Origin: an uncultured Aquimarina sp.
GTDB lineage: Bacteria; Bacteroidota; Bacteroidia; Flavobacteriales; Flavobacteriaceae
Assembly: GCA_937958985.1 (NCBI GenBank)
Contig: CALGLV010000006.1
Span: 62,001 to 126,000, forward strand
DNA: 64,000 nt
Direction: 5' to 3'
Position 1 is the stretch's first letter; every line of letters starts with the position of its first letter. Of this stretch, positions 1 to 7,999 are shown one piece after another. Position numbers and translations under genes: made by a program. The notes under the pieces are model-generated. The model was not told where the DNA came from, made no database searches, and saw only the letters and a program-made list of their open reading frames with translations.

Positions 1-2426
1 TTTCTAAAATAAATACTCAAAAAGTTACTACTGTAGATTTTAAAATAAAACCTCAACCTTCATTTAATAAACAATTTGAACTTTTAATAGAAGATCTTAA
101 CCGAAACCACAATAACGGTTTTACCAATTATATTTGTTGTGTAAGTGAGCAGCAAGCCAAACGATTCCATGATATTTTTGAAGATATGGAGTCTCAAGTA
201 CACTACAAAACTATAGTACTTACTTTATACCAAGGATTTGTTGACCCTACCAACAAATTAGTTTGCTATACCGATCATCAAATTTTTGAACGCTATCACA
301 AATTCAATTTAAAAAATGGTTATGCTAAAAAGCAGGCTATTACTATAAAGGAACTTACTAATTTAGAAATTGGAGATTATGTTACCCATATAGATCATGG
401 GATTGGAAAATTTGCTGGTCTTCAAAAAATTGATGTAGATGGCAAAAAACAAGAAGCCATTAAATTAATTTATGGTGAACGAGATATTTTATACCTAAGC
501 ATTCATGCATTACATAAAATATCTAAATTTAATGGTAAAGATGGCAAAGCCCCTGTAGTACACAAACTAGGGTCCAAAGCATGGAAAACATTAAAAAACA
601 AAACCAAAGCTAGAGTTAAACATATTGCTTACAACCTAATTAAATTATACGCAAAGCGAAGGTTAGAAAAAGGATTCCAATATGGCCCTGACAGTTATTT
701 ACAGCACGAATTAGAAGCTTCTTTCCTATACGAAGACACACCCGACCAAAGCACCGCAACCGCCGACGTAAAAGCCGATATGGAAGGAGAACAACCTATG
801 GACAGATTGGTTTGTGGAGATGTAGGCTTTGGAAAAACAGAAGTTGCCATACGCGCTGCTTTTAAAGCTGTTGATAACGGAAAACAAGTTGCTGTATTGG
901 TACCAACCACTGTCCTTGCTTTTCAGCATCACAAAACTTTTACTGAACGACTGAAAGATTTCCCAGTAACTGTAGATTATCTGAATCGCTTTCGAACCGC
1001 AAAGCAAAAAAAACAAACTTTAGAAGAATTAGCTAACGGTAAGGTTGATATTGTAATAGGAACACATCAACTAGTAAGTAAAAATGTAAAATTTAAAGAC
1101 CTTGGCTTATTAATAATTGATGAGGAACAAAAATTTGGTGTTGCTGTAAAGGATAAATTAAAAACCATTAAAGCAAATGTTGATACCCTAACCTTAACAG
1201 CTACCCCTATACCAAGAACACTGCAATTTAGTTTAATGGCAGCTCGTGATTTATCAACTATAACTACTCCCCCGCCTAACAGATACCCTATAGACACCCA
1301 AGTTATTCGTTTTAACGAAGAAATGATACGTGATGCTGTTTCTTATGAAGTGCAGCGTGGTGGTCAAGTATTTTTTATTCACAATAGAATAGAAAACATT
1401 AAGGAAGTTGCTGGTATGATTCAACGTTTAGTTCCCGACGCTAGAGTAGCTGTAGGACATGGACAAATGGAAGGTAAAGAATTAGAAAAGTTAATGCTTC
1501 AATTTATGGATGGTGCTTTTGACGTTTTAGTTTCTACCACTATTATAGAAAGTGGCTTGGATGTTCCTAACGCAAATACTATTTTGATTAACAGTGCTAA
1601 TAATTTTGGGATTTCTGACCTCCACCAAATGAGAGGCCGTGTGGGACGAAGCAACAAAAAAGCATTTTGTTATTTTATTACTCCTCCGTTTTCAGCAATG
1701 ACCGAGGATGCCCGCAAACGAATACAAGCCTTGGTACAATTTAGCGATTTAGGTAGCGGTATTCAAATTGCAATGAAAGATTTAGAAATCAGAGGAGCCG
1801 GAGACTTATTGGGTGGCGAGCAAAGTGGTTTTATTAATGAAATTGGTTTTGATACCTACCAAAAAATACTAAATGAAGCTATTGAAGAATTAAAACAAAA
1901 CGAATTCAAAGAATTATACCCTGAAGATCAGGGAAACAAAGTGTACCTTACCGATACGCAAATTGACACCGATTTTTCATTGTTATTTCCTGATGATTAC
2001 ATCAACAGTATTTCGGAACGCTTGAGTTTATACACCGAACTGAATAAATTAAAAACAGAAGAAGAATTAACAACTTTTGAAAAACAACTCATAGACCGTT
2101 TTGGGGAATTACCAACACAAGCTATTGATTTATTAAATAGCGTTCGCTTAAAGTGGATTGCTACTAAAATTGGGTTGGAAAAAATAGTATTAAAAAACAA
2201 TAGAATGATTGGTTACTTTATTAGCGACCAACAATCGGACTTTTACCAAAGCCCTGTCTTTTCTAAAGTATTGCAATTTGTACAGCAAAACCCTACCGAA
2301 ATTAAAATGAAAGAGAAGCAAACTCGAAACGGATTGCGACTTTTATTGACTTTCGAGGAAATTACTACGGTAGAAGACGCTCTTTTTAAAATGAATCCCT
2401 TTGAGGCACAGCTAATTAAAAATTAG
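1..2426 (+). CDS. mfd: Transcription-repair coupling factor Mfd (5' end outside window)
   Basis: Mfd is a DNA translocase that pushes stalled RNA polymerase off damaged DNA and recruits the UvrA excision machinery. The reading frame is open from position 3, so the 807 residues seen are the C-terminal part of a protein usually about 1100 residues long; the ATG at 186 is internal. In order it shows the end of the UvrB-like region, the CarD-like RNA polymerase interaction domain (GDYVTHIDHGIGKFAG), the helicase core with Walker A GDVGFGKTE, the DEEQ box, TATPIPRT, the C-terminal helicase lobe (STTIIESGLDVPNA, QMRGRVGRS), and the TRCF C-terminal domain. Identity is very secure. No terminator is obvious in the 111 bases that follow. 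Confidence 0.97.
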   Translation, partial: SKINTQKVTTVDFKIKPQPSFNKQFELLIEDLNRNHNNGFTNYICCVSEQQAKRFHDIFEDMESQVHYKTIVLTLYQGFVDPTNKLVCYTDHQIFERYHKFNLKNGYAKKQAITIKELTNLEIGDYVTHIDHGIGKFAGLQKIDVDGKKQEAIKLIYGERDILYLSIHALHKISKFNGKDGKAPVVHKLGSKAWKTLKNKTKARVKHIAYNLIKLYAKRRLEKGFQYGPDSYLQHELEASFLYEDTPDQSTATADVKADMEGEQPMDRLVCGDVGFGKTEVAIRAAFKAVDNGKQVAVLVPTTVLAFQHHKTFTERLKDFPVTVDYLNRFRTAKQKKQTLEELANGKVDIVIGTHQLVSKNVKFKDLGLLIIDEEQKFGVAVKDKLKTIKANVDTLTLTATPIPRTLQFSLMAARDLSTITTPPPNRYPIDTQVIRFNEEMIRDAVSYEVQRGGQVFFIHNRIENIKEVAGMIQRLVPDARVAVGHGQMEGKELEKLMLQFMDGAFDVLVSTTIIESGLDVPNANTILINSANNFGISDLHQMRGRVGRSNKKAFCYFITPPFSAMTEDARKRIQALVQFSDLGSGIQIAMKDLEIRGAGDLLGGEQSGFINEIGFDTYQKILNEAIEELKQNEFKELYPEDQGNKVYLTDTQIDTDFSLLFPDDYINSISERLSLYTELNKLKTEEELTTFEKQLIDRFGELPTQAIDLLNSVRLKWIATKIGLEKIVLKNNRMIGYFISDQQSDFYQSPVFSKVLQFVQQNPTEIKMKEKQTRNGLRLLLTFEEITTVEDALFKMNPFEAQLIKN

Positions 2427-2537
2427 CTTTAAAACATTACATAATAACAAATAACATTATATATATTTATCGTTAGAAAACACTCTTAAATTCGACTCAA
2501 TATTTAATAACCTAATTTTTATATTATTGCATACAAT

Positions 2538-3365
2538 ATGGATTATATGATAATTAATGATGAAAAATGCCTGCCAATAATAGGCTTTGAGAGATACCAT
2601 ATAAGTGAATCGGGACGCGTTTACAGAACTGAAACTGGTAAAAAAAGATCCTGGAGAACGAAAGGAAAAATATACTTAAATGAAAAAAAAATCCTTTTCA
2701 GAACGCACAATGGCGAACTTCGGCAAGCTTTGGTTAGCTTAACTGATGCAGATGGTAAACTACACAATATTACTGTTGCTCCGTTAATTGCAATTACTTT
2801 TGGTGTTATTCAAAAAAAGCTAAAGAGAAGACAAACTATTGGCTACAAGGATGGAGACAAAAGAAACTTACACTTCTCTAATTTAGAAATAATTGAACGC
2901 AAAACAGCAAACAACAAATTGTGTTTAGAAGACGTAAAGCACATAAAAAAACAAATTAAAAGAGGCATACCTTTGAGTAGAACTGCTTATATGTTTGGTG
3001 TTTCTGAAATGCAAATTAACAGAATTAAAACTGGTGAAAACTGGGGTGATGGTAGAAGAAAATTAAAAGCTCCAGAAGCTCCTTTCGAAATAAAAAATGG
3101 TAGGATGCGAAAATACATTGCTACTTTCGACAGACAAAAAACCGCTGAAAACATAAGGAAACCCTTTACTGTTAAACGAAACTCTGAAAACCCTACCGAC
3201 AATACCATTTTTGGAATAGTGAGAGGTTATAAGCTCTCCCTTAAACATTCAAATATAACACGGGCACGCATTATGGCAGACAAATTAAATGCCTACTTCT
3301 TTGAAAACAAACACATAGAAGAGAAGGTAGCTGTTAATAACTCAAATAGCCCTTGGGGCGATTAA
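2538..3365 (+). CDS. Orphan NUMOD4/HNH-like DNA-binding protein with degenerate nuclease motif
   Basis: The 275-residue protein begins with a NUMOD4-like segment (GFERYHISESGRVYR, residues 16-30). A stretch like the HNH_3 motif follows (YKDGDKRN...NLE, about 101-117). Next comes a helix-turn-helix-like segment (SRTAYMFGVSEMQINRIKTG, about 147-166), the layout seen in free-standing homing endonucleases of phages and introns. The first catalytic histidine expected before DGDKRN is a tyrosine (Y103), so cleavage activity is doubtful. The C-terminal 90 residues are basic and unassigned. It stands alone between mfd and a convergent protease gene and is closed by a perfect hairpin. There is no intron, phage or intein sign nearby. 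A role in DNA binding is inferred. Confidence 0.6.
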   Translation: MDYMIINDEKCLPIIGFERYHISESGRVYRTETGKKRSWRTKGKIYLNEKKILFRTHNGELRQALVSLTDADGKLHNITVAPLIAITFGVIQKKLKRRQTIGYKDGDKRNLHFSNLEIIERKTANNKLCLEDVKHIKKQIKRGIPLSRTAYMFGVSEMQINRIKTGENWGDGRRKLKAPEAPFEIKNGRMRKYIATFDRQKTAENIRKPFTVKRNSENPTDNTIFGIVRGYKLSLKHSNITRARIMADKLNAYFFENKHIEEKVAVNNSNSPWGD

Positions 3366-3421
3366 CTATTTAGTAAATCTATATCAAAGGATCTGTAATA
3401 CAACAGCTAAAAAGTTTAAAT

Positions 3422-3455
3422 AAAAAATGCAGCAATTAAAATTGCTGCATTTTTT
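3422..3455. terminator. Bidirectional intrinsic terminator
   Basis: A perfect inverted repeat with 16-base arms (AAAAAATGCAGCAATT and its complement) and a 2-base spacer lies between two convergent genes. The A-tract on one side and T-tract on the other let it end transcripts from both directions. Confidence 0.85.
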
Positions 3456-3477
3456 ATTATCTAATTTATTTTTGATA

Positions 3478-6400
3478 TTATCTTTTCAATATTCTCGATC
3501 TAAAAACCTTTCCATTTGAAGCATCGGTAATCGTTAAGAAGTAATAACCACTTATTAAACCACTTAAATTAAGTAATCCATTTCCTTGCTTGTCTATAGT
3601 TACTCTTTTAGAAGTATTAATAGGCTGATTTAATAAATTATTGAGCTTAATCTGAAAGTTACTAGCTGAATTTATAGCTACTTTAAAACTAGCATCTCTA
3701 AGTACTGGATTTGGAGTCACTAAAAAAGGAATAAACAAACTACTATTTCGTACAGTTTCTAGTGGCTCTAAAGGAATCACTGTAAAACTAATTGCCTTTG
3801 GATTACCCGAAACTAGGCCTCTTCCTCTTACAATACTATTCGATGAAGCGTTTAATGTATTTTCACCTTCTTCAATAGTGAAGTCTCTAAAATTACCTTT
3901 AAAATCTCCTCCTACACTAAATGGAGCAAACAAATCAAAACGTCTTCTTCCATTACTATTAAATGTAACCGATTTTGATGGCTTATCTAAAAGTGCCACA
4001 ATATTAAACGATCGGGTATCAAAAGTATTTAAATCTAATACCTCTCCATCTTCAATAGGTCTAATTGTTTCGTTTGTTGTTGCATTTACCAATACAAAAT
4101 CTGTAATAAAAGGCAAACGGCTATCAATAAAATTAAAATCAAAAGACACCCCTAAAAAAGCTTCGCCTGCGCCATTCGCTTCAGAAAAAGGAGTTGCTGT
4201 AATGGTTTGTTCTCCTAAAGTAAAGTTAAAAGGAAATAATCGCTCTTTAAAACTGCTTCCTAATGAAAAAGGTGCTTCATTATCAATTCTAAAATTAGCG
4301 CTATCTGTGTAATCAAAAACTACACTTCCTGGTTGTGCCGCTCCTGTAAAAGCAACTAAACTTACAGGGTTTTCATATGTTGCCAAATCTACAGTTGCTC
4401 CATCAAAAAAGGTTTCAACAACAGCATTGGTTACCGTATCAATTAACTGGTAACCCAGTACTTGAGGCTCTAAATCTTCAGGAAACTCAATTTCAACAGG
4501 AATTAAAAATTCAGAATTTGGAGCATTACTTGAAATTATTATGTTTCCTTGATCCGTAGAAGTGGGAATATAAAAATAGTCAATAATAACACTTTCACCT
4601 GGCTGAACTACAAGCAATTCACTTGGAAACTCTTCTCCTGAATCGGAAAATGCAAATAGCTCCTGAAATGGCACATTACCATCCACACTAATATTAGTTA
4701 CTTCGACTACTGTTCGGCTTTCGTTTGTAAATTCGGCTGCGCCCGCTATAAAATTATCAAAGAAATCTACGAAAGTTGAAAAAGGATTAAACACTAAAAA
4801 TCCTTGTTGATTTACTACACTTAACCTTGCATTAATAATAGCGTCTACCGCCGAAGACTCTTTCTCTGAAATAATGATTTCACCTGTAAACTCGCCTTCA
4901 TTTAAATTAGATATATTCGATGTAATTGTTAAAGTTACACTTTCGTTCGCTGCCAATGTACCTCCATTAGAATTCACAGAAAAAACACTGCTCTCATCTC
5001 CAACAATCGATATTGAATATTCAATTGGGGCATCTTCTATATTAGTTAGTTCTACATTTTGAATTTTAATAGGATTTTCTGTATCCCTAACCGAATTGAT
5101 ATTTACAATTTCTGACAATAAATATTCTGAAACCACCAATCCTGAAGGTTCTACTATTTGTACTGCAGAGTCGTAAGCATTGTCAAAACCAGAACTAGGC
5201 GTTGAATCGCTTATGATTCTAATGGAATTTGTAAAGAAATTCAATGAAGAATTCTGAGTATTTGCTAATCGAGTTCTAACCGTTAATGTTTCTCCTACTT
5301 CAATTGTAGCATCTCCACTAGCTGAAGACCAATCTAAAATAGATAACCCTAATGATATTGGCTGAACATCACTTACCAAAATAGGCGCTAGTCCTGTATT
5401 TACAAATTGAATAACATTGGTTACCGATGTACCTTGTTCAACTATATTTGACGTAATATCTAGGTTTGGAACACTTACTAATCTTCCTCTTTCTCTTGAT
5501 AGAGTAATGTTTAATGGAATTCGTAATTCTGTTAAAGAAGGATCATTACTAGTGAAAACAATTTCTGAACTAAAATTAGTTCCTATGGTATCAATACCTG
5601 GTATTATTGTAATTACTCTGGTAACCGTAGCTCCTGGTTGAATAACATTATTATTAGAATCTGTAATCGTCGTTCGTATTAAATCCGTTTCTTGTTCTTG
5701 CAAACTGAATTCCAAGGGCACTTCCCCTGAATTTTCTATTTCAAATGTAATTTGAGCCTGATCAATATCTGTAGTACTACCAACTTCAATTTCAACATTA
5801 ATTTCTCTGCTAATAGTAATACCAAACGAAGGTGGATTTAATGTATCTCTTACAATAATAGTAACAGGAATTCTTAAAACAGGAGTATTCTGAGCATTAC
5901 TTGTAATTACCACTTCAGCAGTATACGTACCTGCAACAACATTTTCTCTATTCAAATTATATTTTACTACAGTAAAATCGTTAGGAACAATACTTCCTTC
6001 TGTTTCATTAATACTTAAAATAGGAGTTTCCTGATTTTCAATAGCAATACTGTAATCTAAAATTTTATCCCCTTGATTATTAATTCTGAATGAATCGTCA
6101 AATTCGTTTACTATTGCAAAATTTTGCTCCAGTGTTTCAATTGTATTTATAATTGCTGTTTCCGACCCATCTAATACTCCAAAACTTAGCGTTTTTTGTT
6201 TTTCAAATTCAGACAATGAAGTCGCAATAGTAACTCCTAAGTTGAATGTCCCACTATTTACTGCTTCAGTATTAAGAGATATCGTTACTGTTTTTTCTTC
6301 ATTAGGTTGTAACGTAATGTCTTCGCCATTAGTAACTAAAAAACTCAGTCCCTCATTATTATTTTGTAAGGATACATTGTAAGTTAACGTTTTGTTAGCT

Positions 6401-7518
6401 ACATTTTTCACAATAAATGTTTGATTGGCCTCACCTCCTATTTCAACTTCAAAATCGCCTTCTACCTCTCCCAGTATTATTGGAAATAATTTAGAATTAT
6501 TCAACTCCCAACCTATATCTTTTAACAAGCCTCGTGTAATATCGCCAACGTTAAAATTAGACTCGGACATGTTTTGAATAGGAGTCATTAAAGAGTTTGG
6601 ATTTCCTGCAGGATAAGTATCCTCGTCCCAATGAGATATTGAACTACCTACATTAAAAGTACTAGGAGCATAAAGTGGTGGTGCTACCCCCAAATTTGCC
6701 GAAGTTGCATTTTTACCAGAAAACGAAACCTCTTCGCTTCTAAAAAAAACACCCAGTTCAATACCTGAATTTCTTAATTCTAATGCTTTTAAATTGTTAT
6801 TGTTTGCAATAAAATTAGTGTAAACCAAGGGAGCCTCAGAGAATTCGGTAAACGAACCTAAGTTATTTACTACATTGGCACTTCCGCTAAACCCTAAACC
6901 ATGTGCTATTTCATGTAATGAAGTAGATACAAAATCTATTTGCTGCGATGGGGTATTCCCGTCTATACCAAAATAAAAATCTACTTGTTCACCATAGGTT
7001 ATACTTATTTCAGAAACCGCATTAGGTTGCAATACTTCGCCTGTAATAGCATTTGCTAAAGCTCCGTTATATAAAAGGGAAGGAACTGGCGCTCCTGGAA
7101 AATCGGATACGGTATAAGTAGCAGATGCACTTGCGATAACACTACTAAAAAAAACATCGAATTGAACTTCTATTCTAATAGGTACAGAAGATACTATTTC
7201 TCTTGCCCAAATTTCTGTTGCAAATTCAAAAGCTGCTCTAGCTTCCTCATTATCTTCAAATCCATTTCCAAAGGTAATCTCAAATTCAGCGGTTGGCTGT
7301 TTTTGCAGGAGTGCTTCTCTGTCGAAATCCATTCCATGTAAACTATGAGCATCTGCGGTACCCATTGGGCAAGCTATTTCTACCCCTGGCGCTACTTGCA
7401 TTCCTTGTTGCCCCAGTAAATTGAAAGAAATAAATCCTAAGAGTAATCCAAGTAATTTTACTTTGGAAAACAAATTCAGAAATTTAAAAAGAGTTGATTG
7501 TTTAATTCTGTTTTTCAT
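3478..7518 (-). CDS. Large secreted putative zinc metalloprotease with Ig-like repeats and T9SS tail
   Basis: The 1346-residue protein starts with a hydrophobic signal segment (about residues 20-36). A zinc-protease-like domain follows, with HEIAHGLGFSG at residues 202-212 and a later SHWDED...LMTP segment (295-313) resembling a third ligand and Met-turn. Residues 345-1200 hold a series of beta-sandwich repeats with the NxG/VTVxxxLN style of choice-of-anchor or CARDB-like domains. The last 80 residues look like a type IX secretion sorting domain ending in FRSRILKR. The gene is transcribed alone, away from feo. A protease role is inferred from the HExxH motif. The usual metzincin ligand at position 11 of the motif is glycine, so the protein may use a different third ligand or be inactive. 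Confidence 0.7.
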   Translation of the reverse strand: MKNRIKQSTLFKFLNLFSKVKLLGLLLGFISFNLLGQQGMQVAPGVEIACPMGTADAHSLHGMDFDREALLQKQPTAEFEITFGNGFEDNEEARAAFEFATEIWAREIVSSVPIRIEVQFDVFFSSVIASASATYTVSDFPGAPVPSLLYNGALANAITGEVLQPNAVSEISITYGEQVDFYFGIDGNTPSQQIDFVSTSLHEIAHGLGFSGSANVVNNLGSFTEFSEAPLVYTNFIANNNNLKALELRNSGIELGVFFRSEEVSFSGKNATSANLGVAPPLYAPSTFNVGSSISHWDEDTYPAGNPNSLMTPIQNMSESNFNVGDITRGLLKDIGWELNNSKLFPIILGEVEGDFEVEIGGEANQTFIVKNVANKTLTYNVSLQNNNEGLSFLVTNGEDITLQPNEEKTVTISLNTEAVNSGTFNLGVTIATSLSEFEKQKTLSFGVLDGSETAIINTIETLEQNFAIVNEFDDSFRINNQGDKILDYSIAIENQETPILSINETEGSIVPNDFTVVKYNLNRENVVAGTYTAEVVITSNAQNTPVLRIPVTIIVRDTLNPPSFGITISREINVEIEVGSTTDIDQAQITFEIENSGEVPLEFSLQEQETDLIRTTITDSNNNVIQPGATVTRVITIIPGIDTIGTNFSSEIVFTSNDPSLTELRIPLNITLSRERGRLVSVPNLDITSNIVEQGTSVTNVIQFVNTGLAPILVSDVQPISLGLSILDWSSASGDATIEVGETLTVRTRLANTQNSSLNFFTNSIRIISDSTPSSGFDNAYDSAVQIVEPSGLVVSEYLLSEIVNINSVRDTENPIKIQNVELTNIEDAPIEYSISIVGDESSVFSVNSNGGTLAANESVTLTITSNISNLNEGEFTGEIIISEKESSAVDAIINARLSVVNQQGFLVFNPFSTFVDFFDNFIAGAAEFTNESRTVVEVTNISVDGNVPFQELFAFSDSGEEFPSELLVVQPGESVIIDYFYIPTSTDQGNIIISSNAPNSEFLIPVEIEFPEDLEPQVLGYQLIDTVTNAVVETFFDGATVDLATYENPVSLVAFTGAAQPGSVVFDYTDSANFRIDNEAPFSLGSSFKERLFPFNFTLGEQTITATPFSEANGAGEAFLGVSFDFNFIDSRLPFITDFVLVNATTNETIRPIEDGEVLDLNTFDTRSFNIVALLDKPSKSVTFNSNGRRRFDLFAPFSVGGDFKGNFRDFTIEEGENTLNASSNSIVRGRGLVSGNPKAISFTVIPLEPLETVRNSSLFIPFLVTPNPVLRDASFKVAINSASNFQIKLNNLLNQPINTSKRVTIDKQGNGLLNLSGLISGYYFLTITDASNGKVFRSRILKR

Positions 7519-7862
7519 TATTGATGTTTATTTGATTGATACATGTCTGTCATTAAACCAAACGTATCATTACATCAATATTGTTAAAAAATTTAAGAAA
7601 TTATTTCTGTTACACCTTAAAAACCTAATGGCCTTAACTTTATGTTTCGAAAAAAAATAACATTTTTTTCTTCTAAAAATGCTATCGTATTATACTTTTT
7701 TATTCTTTTTAACAGCTCTAATTAGTATATAACTAACAACTAAAGTATTACACAATATGCATTGATAATTTATATAAAAAAGGCTTTTTCTGCTGCATTA
7801 GCTTTTCAGTAACCACTTTAAAAAATTAAACTATTATAATAAAGAAGGCTTACAATGCTTTT
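7519..7862. other. Intergenic region between feo operon and protease gene
   Basis: This AT-rich spacer is 344 bases long and holds the presumed promoter of the downstream protease gene near its left end. Short open frames occur here but have no protein-like composition or family match. I see no convincing terminator for the feo operon and no RNA gene. Confidence 0.5.
7559..7566 (-). promoter_or_regulatory. Candidate -7 promoter box (TACGTTTG)
   Basis: The sequence matches the Bacteroidota TAnnTTTG element on the minus strand, about 40 bases before the ATG of the large secreted protease. No good -33 TTG partner is seen at the usual distance, so the assignment is tentative. Confidence 0.4.
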
Positions 7863-7991
7863 TTAACATCCGCAATTACCCGAACCACAATTATTTTTTT
7901 CAGAAGATTTAAAAAAGAATTTTTTAACTATAAAAAAAACAGCTCCTACAAATAATAAAACAACTATTATAGTTTGAAAATTAAAGTCCAT
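7863..7991 (-). CDS. FeoB-associated Cys-rich membrane protein
   Basis: This 42-residue gene is too short for usual ORF cut-offs. It begins at an ATG eight bases after the feoB stop and encodes one membrane segment (IIVVLLFVGAVFFIV), a basic stretch, and a C-terminal cysteine cluster CGSGNCGC. That pattern is characteristic of the FeoB-associated Cys-rich membrane protein family found at the end of feoAB operons in Bacteroidota and Firmicutes. Its exact role is unknown; the cysteines could bind ferrous iron arriving through FeoB or interact with the transporter (inference). The operon position and the motif make the call fairly safe. Confidence 0.85.
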   Translation of the reverse strand: MDFNFQTIIVVLLFVGAVFFIVKKFFFKSSEKNNCGSGNCGC

Positions 7992-7999
7992 TATCTTTA

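Noticed and set aside
3878-4312. 144-codon open frame on the plus strand
   Set aside because: It is antisense to the metalloprotease gene, rich in Ser/Lys/Leu, with no family features.
7421-7660. 79-codon open frame partly in the spacer upstream of the protease gene
   Set aside because: It overlaps the protease start, has low-complexity Leu/Phe/Lys composition and no start context; regarded as chance in AT-rich DNA.
7779-7866. Possible feo operon terminator
   Set aside because: Only weak, interrupted pairing around AAAGC/GCTTT segments was found; not strong enough to report as a terminator.
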